A stretch of 64,000 bases of DNA, taken from NCBI GenBank assembly GCA_050178015.1, contig JBFXGM010000001.1, positions 1 through 64,000 of the forward strand. Reading direction: 5' to 3'. The notes below the pieces were generated by a model. The model saw only the letters and a list, made by a program, of their open reading frames with translations, made no database searches and had not been told where the DNA came from. Each line of letters opens with the position of its first letter. The stretch's first letter is position 1. The stretch comes from Gaoshiqia sp050178015. Lineage in GTDB: Bacteria > Bacteroidota > Bacteroidia > Bacteroidales > Prolixibacteraceae. The position numbers and the translations under genes were made by a program. Of the stretch, positions 8,607-18,600 are shown one piece after another.

Positions 8607-10259
8607 TTACCATCCTGAATTTTGAGTCAACGTTCCGTTCGAAAGCGTTATCTGCGTATTCGGAATCTGCATAAACCCTCTGGTGGCTTTAATTTTAGCA
8701 GCATCATAAGTAACCTGATCTGCCACACCAGCACTGGTGACCGTTTGGCCTGCAGCTACAATTGCAGTCGCTGCATTGTCTATTCCGGAACGCAACAAAT
8801 CCCAGTAGCGGATACCTTCGAAAGCAAACTCAAATTTGCGTTCTGTCATAATATCATTCTCGGAGATTGAACCGACCTCGTCTAAGCCCGCGCGGGTGTG
8901 AACGGCATTGAAGTACTCTAACGCATTTGGAGAACCAAGTTCAGCTGCCATCAGCAATACATCGGCGTAACGAATAAGGATATAATCCTGATCCTGGGAT
9001 ATCTGGAAATCTTTTGAACCACCAGTATCTGATGTTCCGTCAGGCAACGAAGTAGGAGTGTATTTTTTCACCGTGAACCCGGTGTACTCACGCTGATCAT
9101 TAATATTAAATGAACTTTCAATACCTTCGCCAACCAAGTCGATAATCGAAGCAGTTCTACGTGTGTCTCCCGAAAGATAAGCACTAACAAATTGTGGATT
9201 TACAGTGCAAGCACCCCAGCCTTTTCCATAAGGAGAGAAGTTTGTACCACGCATCCCCATCATCACAAGCCAGCCATTCCCATCTGCCATACCGTTGTAG
9301 TTTGACGTGCTATTAAATTTCTGCGCAAATACAACTTCTTTGTTGCCTTTACCGGCATAAGCCGATTTATCCAATGTATTGTCGTCAGCATTTGGAACAT
9401 AACTTGCGGCAGGCCAAAGCGTTTTATAATCAGAAATAAGATCGAATTCGTTGCTCGAAATGACATCTTCAAGTCCGGCCAACACTTCTTGTTTGGTTAC
9501 TCCAAGATCGTCTTTACCATAATATCCTGTATAAAAGAGGTAAACGCGGGCCAGTAATGCCTCTGCTGCATAACGGGTAACCCGTCCGTCGTTGGTCGCG
9601 GCCTGAGCTCTTGGATAAGCATCGGCAGGAATATTTGCTGCTGCAAATTGCAGATCCGCAACGATTTGCTTATAAGTATCAAAAGGATCTGCCTGTGGCA
9701 CATATTCGGTAGTAGGAACGGTTAACAAGGGAACCCTTTCAAAAAGACGCACCAAATCAAAGTACATCAATCCACGTAAAAAACGTGTTTCGCCTTCTAT
9801 ACGGTTCTTTGCGATTGAATCCGTTGATGCATCGCCGGAATTCCATTTTGCAATACCTGGAAGTTTTTGTAACAGGGTATTACAACGGTAAATACCGGTA
9901 TAATACGCAGACCAAGGACCATTAAAGATATCAACGTCTGCCGGCGACTGACTCTTATCAAGTCTATCCAACAACTGAAAACCTCTACCGTCGTTAGCTC
10001 CGGTACCACCAAAGCACTCGTCAGACGCAACTTCAGCTACCATATAAGTACAGAAGGCCGAGCTTGTTATCTGGTAACCGTCATAGCAACCTACCAATGC
10101 CATTTCGGCATCAGCCTGTGTTGCGTAAAAGTTTGCATCCAGAAGCTGGGTTTTCGGCTCCACATCCAGAAAGCTGTCTGAACATGATGAAAGAAAGCCC
10201 AGGGTTACTACCCCAGCGAGCAATATATTTAATTTTAACCTCTTCATAATAACTTTCAT
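8607..10259 (-). CDS. SusD/RagB-family lipoprotein (SusD2)
   Basis: The 550-residue lipoprotein (signal ending GFLSSC) begins its mature part with SDSFLDVEPKTQL and contains RFLRGLMYFDLVRLFERVPL and the C-terminal ERKFEFAFEGIRYWDLLRSG, all typical of SusD. The start at 10259 leaves 9 bp after SusC2; an ATG at 10247 is equally possible. It resembles the partial SusD at the right edge (both have AAEALLARVYLFYTG-type helices followed by a TLWP/SLWP segment) far more than SusD1, so SusC2/D2 and the right-edge pair are paralogous systems. Confidence 0.94.
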   Translation of the reverse strand: MKVIMKRLKLNILLAGVVTLGFLSSCSDSFLDVEPKTQLLDANFYATQADAEMALVGCYDGYQITSSAFCTYMVAEVASDECFGGTGANDGRGFQLLDRLDKSQSPADVDIFNGPWSAYYTGIYRCNTLLQKLPGIAKWNSGDASTDSIAKNRIEGETRFLRGLMYFDLVRLFERVPLLTVPTTEYVPQADPFDTYKQIVADLQFAAANIPADAYPRAQAATNDGRVTRYAAEALLARVYLFYTGYYGKDDLGVTKQEVLAGLEDVISSNEFDLISDYKTLWPAASYVPNADDNTLDKSAYAGKGNKEVVFAQKFNSTSNYNGMADGNGWLVMMGMRGTNFSPYGKGWGACTVNPQFVSAYLSGDTRRTASIIDLVGEGIESSFNINDQREYTGFTVKKYTPTSLPDGTSDTGGSKDFQISQDQDYILIRYADVLLMAAELGSPNALEYFNAVHTRAGLDEVGSISENDIMTERKFEFAFEGIRYWDLLRSGIDNAATAIVAAGQTVTSAGVADQVTYDAAKIKATRGFMQIPNTQITLSNGTLTQNSGW

Positions 10260-10268
10260 TTAATTCTT

Positions 10269-13200
10269 TTAAAATTTAAGATTAACTCCAACCATTACCG
10301 TTCTTGGACGGGGATAGTATCCTAAATCAACACCTGAAACCCATGATTCCACACCATATCCGATCTCTGGATCCATGCCATTATATTTGGTGAATGTAAA
10401 CGCATTTTGCACTGAACAATATAAACGACACTGGCTGATCGCTTTCAAACTAATAAGTTTTGAAAAGTCATAGCCAAGGTTAATATTGCTTATCCGCAAA
10501 TAATCTCCGTCGTGTACATACAAATCAGAGAATATCCAGTTAATGTTATTTACTGTTACGCGTGGAATACGGTTTGAAGTACCTTCTCCTGTCCAACGCT
10601 GCAAAATAGCGGTCGTATAATTTGACTGTGCCCCAACCTGACCATACGATTGTACGATTTTATTACCCATTGCAAAAGTGGCGTTCATACTGAAGTCAAA
10701 GTCTTTATACTGAAAGCCCATTGTAAAACCACCAGTTACTTTAGGCATACCGTTACCTAAATCGACTTTATCCTCTGTATTAATAACACCATCCATATTC
10801 TGGTCAACAAATTTCACATCACCTGCCATAACTTCAGACTGCAAAATTCCTTTTCCGTCAGCTTTCCAGGCTGCAATATCAGCGTCACTCTGGAAAAGCC
10901 CATCTGTTTGATAACCCCAGAAATAGCCAATTGCATGTCCATTTTCAGTACGGTAAAACTCTTCTGAGTTTGCGTAAAGCATGTTGGTCAGTCCATGAAT
11001 TATTCCATCCGACGTTGGTATTTCACCTACATTATTCTTATTATAAGCGCCATTTACTCCCAGGTTGTATTTAAATTCACCAATATTATCACTCCAGTTA
11101 ACGGACAATTCAAGCCCCTTGTTTTTCACACTACCACCATTAATCCATGGAGCTTTTGCTCCTGCTGTTGCTGGCACAGGCGCTTGTACCAACCAATCTT
11201 TTGTCGTTTTAAAATAAAGATCTCCGGCGACTGACAAACGACCTTTCAAAAGGCGGGCATCAAAACCAAAGTCTGTCTGTTCAGATGTTTCCCATTTCAG
11301 GTTTTTATTTGACAACTGCCCTTGATAAGCACCAGCGGTATTTACTCCTGCATTACCAAAAACGTAAAAAGCAGCCGGATTGCTCCCACTAACCGCTGTT
11401 GAAGTACTGATTAGCGACGCATATTTGAAATCAGGGATATTCTGATTACCAACTTGTCCCCAGCTTGCACGTATCTTCAATTGATCGAGCCAAGAACTTG
11501 TTGAAGCCATAAAAGATTCTTCGCTAACTGTCCAGCCAGCAGAAACTGATGGGAAATATCCCCAGTGGTTACCTGTCGCAAATTTTGAAGATCCATCTGC
11601 CCTCAATGTTGCATTCAATATATATTTTTCCTTGTAGTTGTAACCTAACCTTCCAAAATAAGAAAGGCGACGATATTCAACAGCTGGACCGCCTCCAACA
11701 GAACGTGTTTCGACGACAGTTGTTCCGTCAGTGTCGAGATACGCTTTTCCTGTTGTATTATCTAAATAGGCATGCTCAAAATCATCCAATTGCGGTACAA
11801 GGTTCCAGTTACTGCCTGACATACTTACACCATCAAATTTTACTACCTCTGTCCCAATTAATGCACTGAATGAATGATCTTTGTCTATTTTAAAATCATA
11901 CCCAACTGTATTCGTCCATGTTAGCGTAGTTCCGCTGCTCATGTTCTGGTTAACAGTTTCATGATCATTATTATACGAATAAATCGAAAATTGATATAGA
12001 GGAGTGAAACTACGGTAATTACTGGAATAGTAATTGACCCCAAAAATAGATTTAATCCTCAAACTTTTAATCGGTTGAAGTTCCGCATAAATATCGCCTA
12101 AAAGTTTTTGGTTTCTATTCAGACTGTTGTTGGTCATCATTGCAGCATAAGGGTTCCCGTCAGCCTTATTCCAATTGGAAGTACTTGTATCGTTATAAGG
12201 ACTGTCATAAATGTTATTGTCGCTATAAACCGGCGCTAATGGAGAAACATTAAATGCACCACGCAACGAATTACCCCAGATATTACCGTCACTGATACCT
12301 TTATTGTCAATATAATTGAAGTTTAGATGCTGACCTACGACCAGTACGTCTTTGTATACTTCGTGATCTGTATTCACCCTAAATCCATATCGTTCGTAGT
12401 TGGAAACTGCTGAACCGCCAACAACACCTTCCTGTGAAGTATAGCTTAACGACATGGCATAATTTGAAGCCTCAGAACCACCATTAATATTAAGAGAGTA
12501 ATTTTGGGTCTTCGCATCATCTTTGATCATTTGGCCCATCCAATCTGTATCGGCAAGATCTCCCTTTGCAGCCCAATCGAAGGGATCGAGACCAGAGTTT
12601 ATCTGTTGCTCATCCATAATCATTTTAAATCCCTGCGCATTCAACAATGGAACTTTACGTTCAACATTTTGAACGCCATAGTAAGCATCAAAAGAAACTT
12701 GAGCTTTACCTTTCCCACCTTGTTTTGTGGTAACAAGAACGACACCATTTGCTGCCTGAGAACCATAAATTGCAGCCGAGGCAGCATCTTTTAAAACGTC
12801 AATAGATTCAATATCTGACAGGTTCAACGTTGTAATATCACCTTCTACACCATCGATAATGTACAATGGTTGTGAATTCCCAATGGTACCTAAACCACGG
12901 ATAGTCACTTTCATTTCAGCTCCCGGTTGTCCGGAAGTAGATGAAATATTCACGCCAGGAGTTTTTCCTTGCAAAGCCTGTAATGGGCTTGTCGTATTCA
13001 TCTTGGCCAATTCCTCGCCTTTCACTTGAATTGTAGCGCCGGTTACCAGTTTCTTCTTTTGAACACCGTAACCAACAGCAACAACTTCTTCCAACCCGAT
13101 AGCTTCTTCCTGCATGGTAACATCAATTGAACTCTGACCTGCAACTGGTACTTCAGTCATTTTCATCCCCACAAATGAAAACACCAAAACGCCATCCCCG

Positions 13201-13733
13201 GGGATGTTCGGAAGTGAGTAATTTCCGTTCAGATCAGTTATTGTTCCCTGGGTAGTGCCTTTTAAAACAACCGTTACGCCGGGGAGCGGGTCGCCCGAAG
13301 AATCGGTAACCTTGCCGGAAACACTCAGTACCTGCTGTAGAGAAGAAAAATCGATATCCTTTTCGGTCGTTGGAGAGAGAACAACCTGACGATTGTAAAT
13401 CTTATAATTGATCCCTGTTTCCTCAAACAACATGGTCAGGACTTCTTCAAGTGATTTGTTCTGCACATCAATGTCCACCTTTTTTGAGAGATCGATCAAC
13501 TCATTATTATACATGAAGAAATAATTGGTGTTGTCCTCAATATTATTGAGAATTTCACCGAGAGATGCATTCCTCAGTTGAACGGTGAGCTTTGCTTCCT
13601 GGGAATGACCATTACCGGCCATCACTGAAGCGACACAAAAGACGATAAGAAAGACTGTTATCTTCATAACTAACATCCATTGTTTAATCGCGTGAGATTT
13701 TCGTCTCCCTGCGAGAATTAACTTTTTTTCCAT
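10269..13733 (-). CDS. SusC-family TonB-dependent transporter with STN signalling domain (SusC2)
   Basis: This 1154-residue transporter has an N-terminal extension absent from SusC1: after the signal peptide (MAGNGHSQ) comes an STN/secretin-type domain (about residues 47-120, with LTVQLRNASLGEILNNIEDN). The carboxypeptidase-regulatory domain (GKVTDSSGDPLPGVTVVLKG), plug (IDVLKDAASAAIYGSQAANG) and barrel follow, ending TVMVGVNLKF. STN domains touch a FecR anti-sigma factor in the periplasm and report substrate binding. The sigma/FecR genes lie directly upstream, so this gene is expected to be controlled by them. The leader of 168 bp carries two inverted repeats. Confidence 0.95.
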   Translation of the reverse strand: MEKKLILAGRRKSHAIKQWMLVMKITVFLIVFCVASVMAGNGHSQEAKLTVQLRNASLGEILNNIEDNTNYFFMYNNELIDLSKKVDIDVQNKSLEEVLTMLFEETGINYKIYNRQVVLSPTTEKDIDFSSLQQVLSVSGKVTDSSGDPLPGVTVVLKGTTQGTITDLNGNYSLPNIPGDGVLVFSFVGMKMTEVPVAGQSSIDVTMQEEAIGLEEVVAVGYGVQKKKLVTGATIQVKGEELAKMNTTSPLQALQGKTPGVNISSTSGQPGAEMKVTIRGLGTIGNSQPLYIIDGVEGDITTLNLSDIESIDVLKDAASAAIYGSQAANGVVLVTTKQGGKGKAQVSFDAYYGVQNVERKVPLLNAQGFKMIMDEQQINSGLDPFDWAAKGDLADTDWMGQMIKDDAKTQNYSLNINGGSEASNYAMSLSYTSQEGVVGGSAVSNYERYGFRVNTDHEVYKDVLVVGQHLNFNYIDNKGISDGNIWGNSLRGAFNVSPLAPVYSDNNIYDSPYNDTSTSNWNKADGNPYAAMMTNNSLNRNQKLLGDIYAELQPIKSLRIKSIFGVNYYSSNYRSFTPLYQFSIYSYNNDHETVNQNMSSGTTLTWTNTVGYDFKIDKDHSFSALIGTEVVKFDGVSMSGSNWNLVPQLDDFEHAYLDNTTGKAYLDTDGTTVVETRSVGGGPAVEYRRLSYFGRLGYNYKEKYILNATLRADGSSKFATGNHWGYFPSVSAGWTVSEESFMASTSSWLDQLKIRASWGQVGNQNIPDFKYASLISTSTAVSGSNPAAFYVFGNAGVNTAGAYQGQLSNKNLKWETSEQTDFGFDARLLKGRLSVAGDLYFKTTKDWLVQAPVPATAGAKAPWINGGSVKNKGLELSVNWSDNIGEFKYNLGVNGAYNKNNVGEIPTSDGIIHGLTNMLYANSEEFYRTENGHAIGYFWGYQTDGLFQSDADIAAWKADGKGILQSEVMAGDVKFVDQNMDGVINTEDKVDLGNGMPKVTGGFTMGFQYKDFDFSMNATFAMGNKIVQSYGQVGAQSNYTTAILQRWTGEGTSNRIPRVTVNNINWIFSDLYVHDGDYLRISNINLGYDFSKLISLKAISQCRLYCSVQNAFTFTKYNGMDPEIGYGVESWVSGVDLGYYPRPRTVMVGVNLKF

Positions 13734-13764
13734 AAATTTGAACTGATTTGATTAATAAGTATTT

Positions 13765-13835
13765 GTTTCCTTTTTTGAACGATCAGGAAACAAGGTTTAA
13801 ATTACAGCAGGATTGTGGGCCAACACTTTCCTGCT
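13765..13835 (-). promoter_or_regulatory. SusC2 leader with two inverted repeats
   Basis: Repeat one pairs GTTTCCT (13765-13771) with AGGAAAC (13785-13791), about 30 bp before the SusC2 start. Repeat two pairs AGCAGGA (13806-13812) with its complement ending at 13835; on the plus strand T-runs follow it, while on the coding strand it has no T-tract. One may be the ECF-sigma control region and the other a 3' end for the FecR transcript. No match to the housekeeping TAnnTTTG promoter is seen here, as expected for an ECF-driven gene. Confidence 0.35.
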
Positions 13836-13901
13836 TTTTTTGCGTTTTTTTGTTTTAGTGATTTATCATAGGCTTCAAGATATTTTTAGATAATTGCAGA
13901 T

Positions 13902-14933
13902 TTAATTTCGAATACTGATTTCAATTTTACTTTTCTCGTGAGTGCCGTCCTGTCGCTTTTCGCCAGGAACTATTTTGTACTTTATGGGAGAGGAGAAGCT
14001 GAGCATTTCCAATGCCTGCAGAACAGTCTCGTTTTCAAAAATGGCGGTATAGCGATAGTTCAATAATTCAGGGTCTTTTAATTCAATATCAACATTAAAC
14101 CATCTTTCCATCTTCATAATTACTTCGTGTATAGGCGTATTTCTGAAAGATAATTTCCCATCTCTCCAGGTTGAAAACTGGCTCACATCAGCATCGGAAA
14201 GGACCAATTTCTCCTCCTTTCTATCAAATACAACCCTTTGTCCCGGCTTCATTTCAAGAATGGGCCCATCATGTTTTTTGTTCGCTGACAGGAATACCTG
14301 GGTCGTCCCCTCCTCTAATGAAGTCTCAAATTCATTCTCTTTATACGAGAAAACATTAAACTCCGTTCCTACAGCCCTCACGGTAAACTGTCCCGTAACC
14401 ACATCAAAAGGCTTATATTTATTGACAGCAATATCAAAGAAAGCCTCACCTGTTAAAAACACCGTTCTGTCGTCCTGATTAAAATCCTGCCCGTATTTTA
14501 ACTTACTACCGGAATTTAACCAAACTTTTGATCCGTCGGGAAGGGTTACTGTAGAACGAGTGCCATAAGCGGCAACAAATTCCTGTTCAGCGAATCTGTC
14601 TGCTCCCTTTTGAAAAAATAAATAGGCCGAGAATATTAAGACGGGTATTAAGAGGATTGCAGCTGCTTTCTGAAAAGACTGCAAGAAAATCGTCCAGTGA
14701 TCCTTGGGTGGAGTTGTTCGGGAATCGATTTTCTGTTTTGCTTTTTGCTTATTTATTTTTTCCATTTGACCCAGCCGTTCAGCTAATCCCCAGATAATTT
14801 CCAGATGGTCCAATTCTTTTTTTCTCTCAGCTGATTGATCGAACCAAGCTCTTATTTCCTTAGATTCTTCAATGGACAAACCTCCATTCAGATAATCAGT
14901 TAATTTTTCTATCGAGGGGTATTCACTATTCAT
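13902..14933 (-). CDS. FecR-family anti-sigma factor
   Basis: The 343-residue inner-membrane protein has a cytoplasmic N-terminal anti-sigma part (SIEKLTDYLNGGLSIEESKE), a single membrane span at about residues 88-107, a periplasmic FecR domain (GTRSTVTLPDGSKVWLNSGS, then FFDIAV and FTVRAVGTEFNVFSY) and a C-terminal DUF4974-type domain (LSFRNTPIHEVIMKMERWFNVD). It should hold the ECF sigma factor encoded 104 bp upstream until the STN domain of SusC2 signals substrate. The order sigma, FecR, STN-SusC, SusD is the standard one for this circuit. Confidence 0.94.
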   Translation of the reverse strand: MNSEYPSIEKLTDYLNGGLSIEESKEIRAWFDQSAERKKELDHLEIIWGLAERLGQMEKINKQKAKQKIDSRTTPPKDHWTIFLQSFQKAAAILLIPVLIFSAYLFFQKGADRFAEQEFVAAYGTRSTVTLPDGSKVWLNSGSKLKYGQDFNQDDRTVFLTGEAFFDIAVNKYKPFDVVTGQFTVRAVGTEFNVFSYKENEFETSLEEGTTQVFLSANKKHDGPILEMKPGQRVVFDRKEEKLVLSDADVSQFSTWRDGKLSFRNTPIHEVIMKMERWFNVDIELKDPELLNYRYTAIFENETVLQALEMLSFSSPIKYKIVPGEKRQDGTHEKSKIEISIRN

Positions 14934-15037
14934 ATTGACTGCATTTCGTAATAACAGACAACTAACTTTTAGCTACCCCCCACGCCGGTAAGTATTATTT
15001 TGAATTAATTGAAAAAGGTGGAGTCAGATACTCCTGA

Positions 15038-15616
15038 TTAGGACAGATACATCAGGAACAAAGGCAGGAAATCCTTCAATTCTTTTCTTAAAATTTTTAA
15101 TGCTTTGGTGATTTGGTTCTCAACGGTCTTTTCCGTGATCCCAAGTTTTTCGGCAATTTCTTTATTTTTCAGGTTTTCAAACCGGCTTAGCTCAAAAACC
15201 TCCCGGCACCTTTCGGGTAATTTTGAAATTGCCTGGTCTAAAACCTGACGAAGCTCTGACTCATTAAACAAGCTCCATTGCTCCTCGTACAGATTTTCGG
15301 CATGGGACGTTTTTTGTTGCCTGTATTTCTGTTCAACTTTTTTATGTTTCAGCAGGTTTAAACATTGATTGTAAACTGTTTTGAACAAATAAAACCGGAC
15401 TGAACTTTCTATCTCAATATTCCGACGTTTTTCCCAAAATCGGACAAACACATCCTGCACTACTTCTTCAGAAGCGCTCAGATCCCGAATATAAGCGTTG
15501 GCATAAATGCATAACCCGGAGTAATAGTAATCGAAGAAATAGTTAAACGACTCTTTACTCCCCAATTTCATTTCAGCAAATAATTGTAATTCTCTATTCC
15601 TAAGTAATTGGTTCAT
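15038..15616 (-). CDS. ECF RNA polymerase sigma factor (sigma-70 family)
   Basis: The 192-residue protein has sigma region 2 (about residues 15-85, with SASEEVVQDVFVRFWEKRR) and region 4 (about 125-180, with LPERCREVFELSRFENLKNK and an HTH containing KEIAEKLGITEKTVENQITK). It ends in a hydrophobic tail (LPLFLMYLS), seen also in the second sigma factor of this window. It is expected to activate SusC2-SusD2 when FecR releases it. It starts 50 bp after the HTCS stop codon and may be partly co-transcribed with it. Confidence 0.94.
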   Translation of the reverse strand: MNQLLRNRELQLFAEMKLGSKESFNYFFDYYYSGLCIYANAYIRDLSASEEVVQDVFVRFWEKRRNIEIESSVRFYLFKTVYNQCLNLLKHKKVEQKYRQQKTSHAENLYEEQWSLFNESELRQVLDQAISKLPERCREVFELSRFENLKNKEIAEKLGITEKTVENQITKALKILRKELKDFLPLFLMYLS

Positions 15617-15666
15617 TCAAACACTAAAATTAATCAGATCTACAACCATAAAAAAGGTCATCGTGT

Positions 15667-18600
15667 TCACTGTGGAGTATCAGTATCTGTCTCAGTCTTA
15701 TTTTCCAGGCCACGAAGATAATCTGATGGCGAAATGCCAAACTCATTCTTAAAATTGATAGAAAACCTTTTGGGTGAGTTAAATCCAACAGCATAAGCAA
15801 TTTCAGCTATTTGCAACTGACTTTTCCCTAAGAGCTGCCTTCCGCGTTTAAGCCGGATGGTACGGATAAACTCGGCCGGGCCTTTGCCTGTAATGCTCAT
15901 CAGTTTTTTATATAAGTGGCTCCTGCTGAGGCCTACTGCGGCCCCGAGTTCCTCAACTGAAAATTCCGTGTCGCTAATATGTTCCTCCACTATTGCGATG
16001 GCTTTTTCGATTAGTTGCTCATCTAATGGGGTGATCGTGATTTCACCCGGAGAAACATCCATTTTTTGGCTAAACGAGATGTGGCACTTCTCTGTCCATT
16101 CCAGGAACTTACGAATGCGCAGTTTTAGCAAACTAAAATTGAAAGGTTTGGTGAGATAGTCATCTGCACCTAGTTCCAAACCTTCAAGCTGATATTCTTC
16201 CGCGGTACGGGCAGTTAGTAAGATCACCGGGATATGCGACCACTCAATGTTGGTTTTTATCCGGGCGCAAAGTTCTGTTCCGCTCATAACGGGCATCATC
16301 ACATCACTAACAACAATGTTAACATCGTTTTTCCTGAGTTGATCCAAGGCTTCCTGACCGTTAAAGGCCACCAGGACGGAATACTCATCCGACAGGCTAT
16401 CAGCCATGAACTCGCAGAAGTCCCTGTTGTCATCAACCAACAACAAGACAGGATTAGCGGGAAGGCGCTGATCTCCATCTTGTTCAAATGGCTCTTCGTC
16501 CGGTACCTTTTCCGGAGAAAACTCTTCTGTAATGCCGACTTCCTGAATGGGGAGCTTAAGGGTAAACACACTGCCTTGCGGCTCATTATCCGTAACCAAA
16601 ACAGTTCCCCCATGCATGCGGGCATATTCACTTACAATGTGCAAGCCAATCCCGCTGCCGGTTTTCTCTTGCTTCTGTGAGGCCTGATAGAACCGTTCAA
16701 AAATGTGTTCCTTGTCCACATTGCTAATCCCCTGACCTGTATCCGACACGCTGACACATACGCGATTATCCTCTTGATAAATATGGACTTTAATACTTCC
16801 ACTATCCGGAGTGTACTTAAAGGCATTTGAAAGCAAATTCAGGATTATTTTCTGTACTTTATCCGGATCGAATGGCATCGACAGCATTTCCATTTCGGTG
16901 GAAAAAGTAAAATTCATGTGACGGTCGATAGCATAAGCCTGGAAAGGATGACATAACTCACTGATGAAATGCACGAAATCACCTGCCTGCAGGCGTAAAG
17001 TCTCGGCACCCACATCCAATTTGCGAAAGTCAAGCAACGTATTGATCAGTTGAAGCAATTGTTCAGCATTTTTATTTACCGTGTTAAGCTTTTTGCGCAA
17101 ACCATTCTCCAATACGCCACTTAATATCGTTTGCAAAGGAGTGAGGATAAGCGTAAGCGGTGTGCGTAAATCGTGACTGATATTGGTAAAGAACCTTAAC
17201 TTCATCTCGATAAGTTTTGCTTCCTGTTCGCGTTTTAATTGCACCCTTTGCCGTTCGAGCTTGGTACGGTGATTTTTTCGGGTACGATAAATAATAAAAA
17301 TGACAAGGCCAAGAACAAAGAAAATGTAGAATGTTATTGCCCAGTTTGACAAATAGAAAGGTGGCGTAACAGTAATATCCAAAGCAACCGCTTCATCGTT
17401 CCATACTCCATCACTGTTGCAAGCCTTAATGAAAAGCCTGTAACTGCCCGGGTTTAATGAAGAAAATACAATTTTGTTCTCTTGCGTTGGAAGCCACTGA
17501 TCGTTGAAGCCATCCATCCGGTAAGCATATTTCACTTTGTCAGCATTCAGCAAATCTCCGGTAGCGAAATGTAACGCGATCAGCTTGTCTTTATAGCTAA
17601 AAGTTAATTCAGAAGTATATTCAATAGAATGCTCCAACAACTTTACCCCATTGTAAAGGGAATCTACCTGAATGTCATTATTGGCCAAACTCAAGCCGGT
17701 AAAGATTACCTTGGCAGGACGTTGGTCCTTTTCCGCCAGTTTATTCGGGTTGACGATAGTATATCCCTCTGTTCCACCTAAAAGGATGTCGCCATTCTGA
17801 AGCTTATGGATAGAATGATTGTTAAAATAATTGGACTTAAGTCCGTCTTTGGTAGAAAAATTTCTGTTGGTAATTCGCACAACACCCAGATTATCACGCT
17901 CGGTTGATAAAACAGATAAGCCGTTGCTTGTTGTTACCCAGATTTTATGATTGTTATCCTCGACAATCCCCCGGATGATATTGTCACACAGACCACTCTC
18001 TTTGTCAAGGTAATAGAGCGTATCTTTCTTTAAGTCCCATAAGGTCATTCCCTTTGAGTGTCCTACCCAAATGTTGTCCCGTTCGTCTTTATATATGCTA
18101 TTTATCAACATTTGCTTGAATTGCTGATCCCATCGGTTATTCCCCATAAATATGGTATGGTTACCGGTAGTAATGTCGATTATACAAATACCAAACACGG
18201 TGCCGACATATAATTTATCCCCACCATCATAATGGATATCCAAAGCATATTTCACGTCCTCACAAACACTAATTAGAGAATCGAAGCTCTCTTCATCAGA
18301 GCGAAGGTATTGTATTCCTCCCCCGAGGGTACCTATCCACAAATTTCCGTACCGGTCTTCCTTTATATTCCAGATGTCATTGGCTGCCAGCCTGCTGTTG
18401 TCTTTGGTAAAGTGAATAAATTTTCCATTTTCGTAGCAAAACAGGCCGTTTAAGTATGTTCCGATCCAAACACGTCCTTTCCGGTCTTCCAACAATGAAA
18501 CGATCGCGTTATTTGGCATTGGCAGTTTTTTAATCTTGCCTTTTTGCGCATTCTCAGTCAGATACAATCCATTTCCATCAGTACCTAACCAAATATTCCC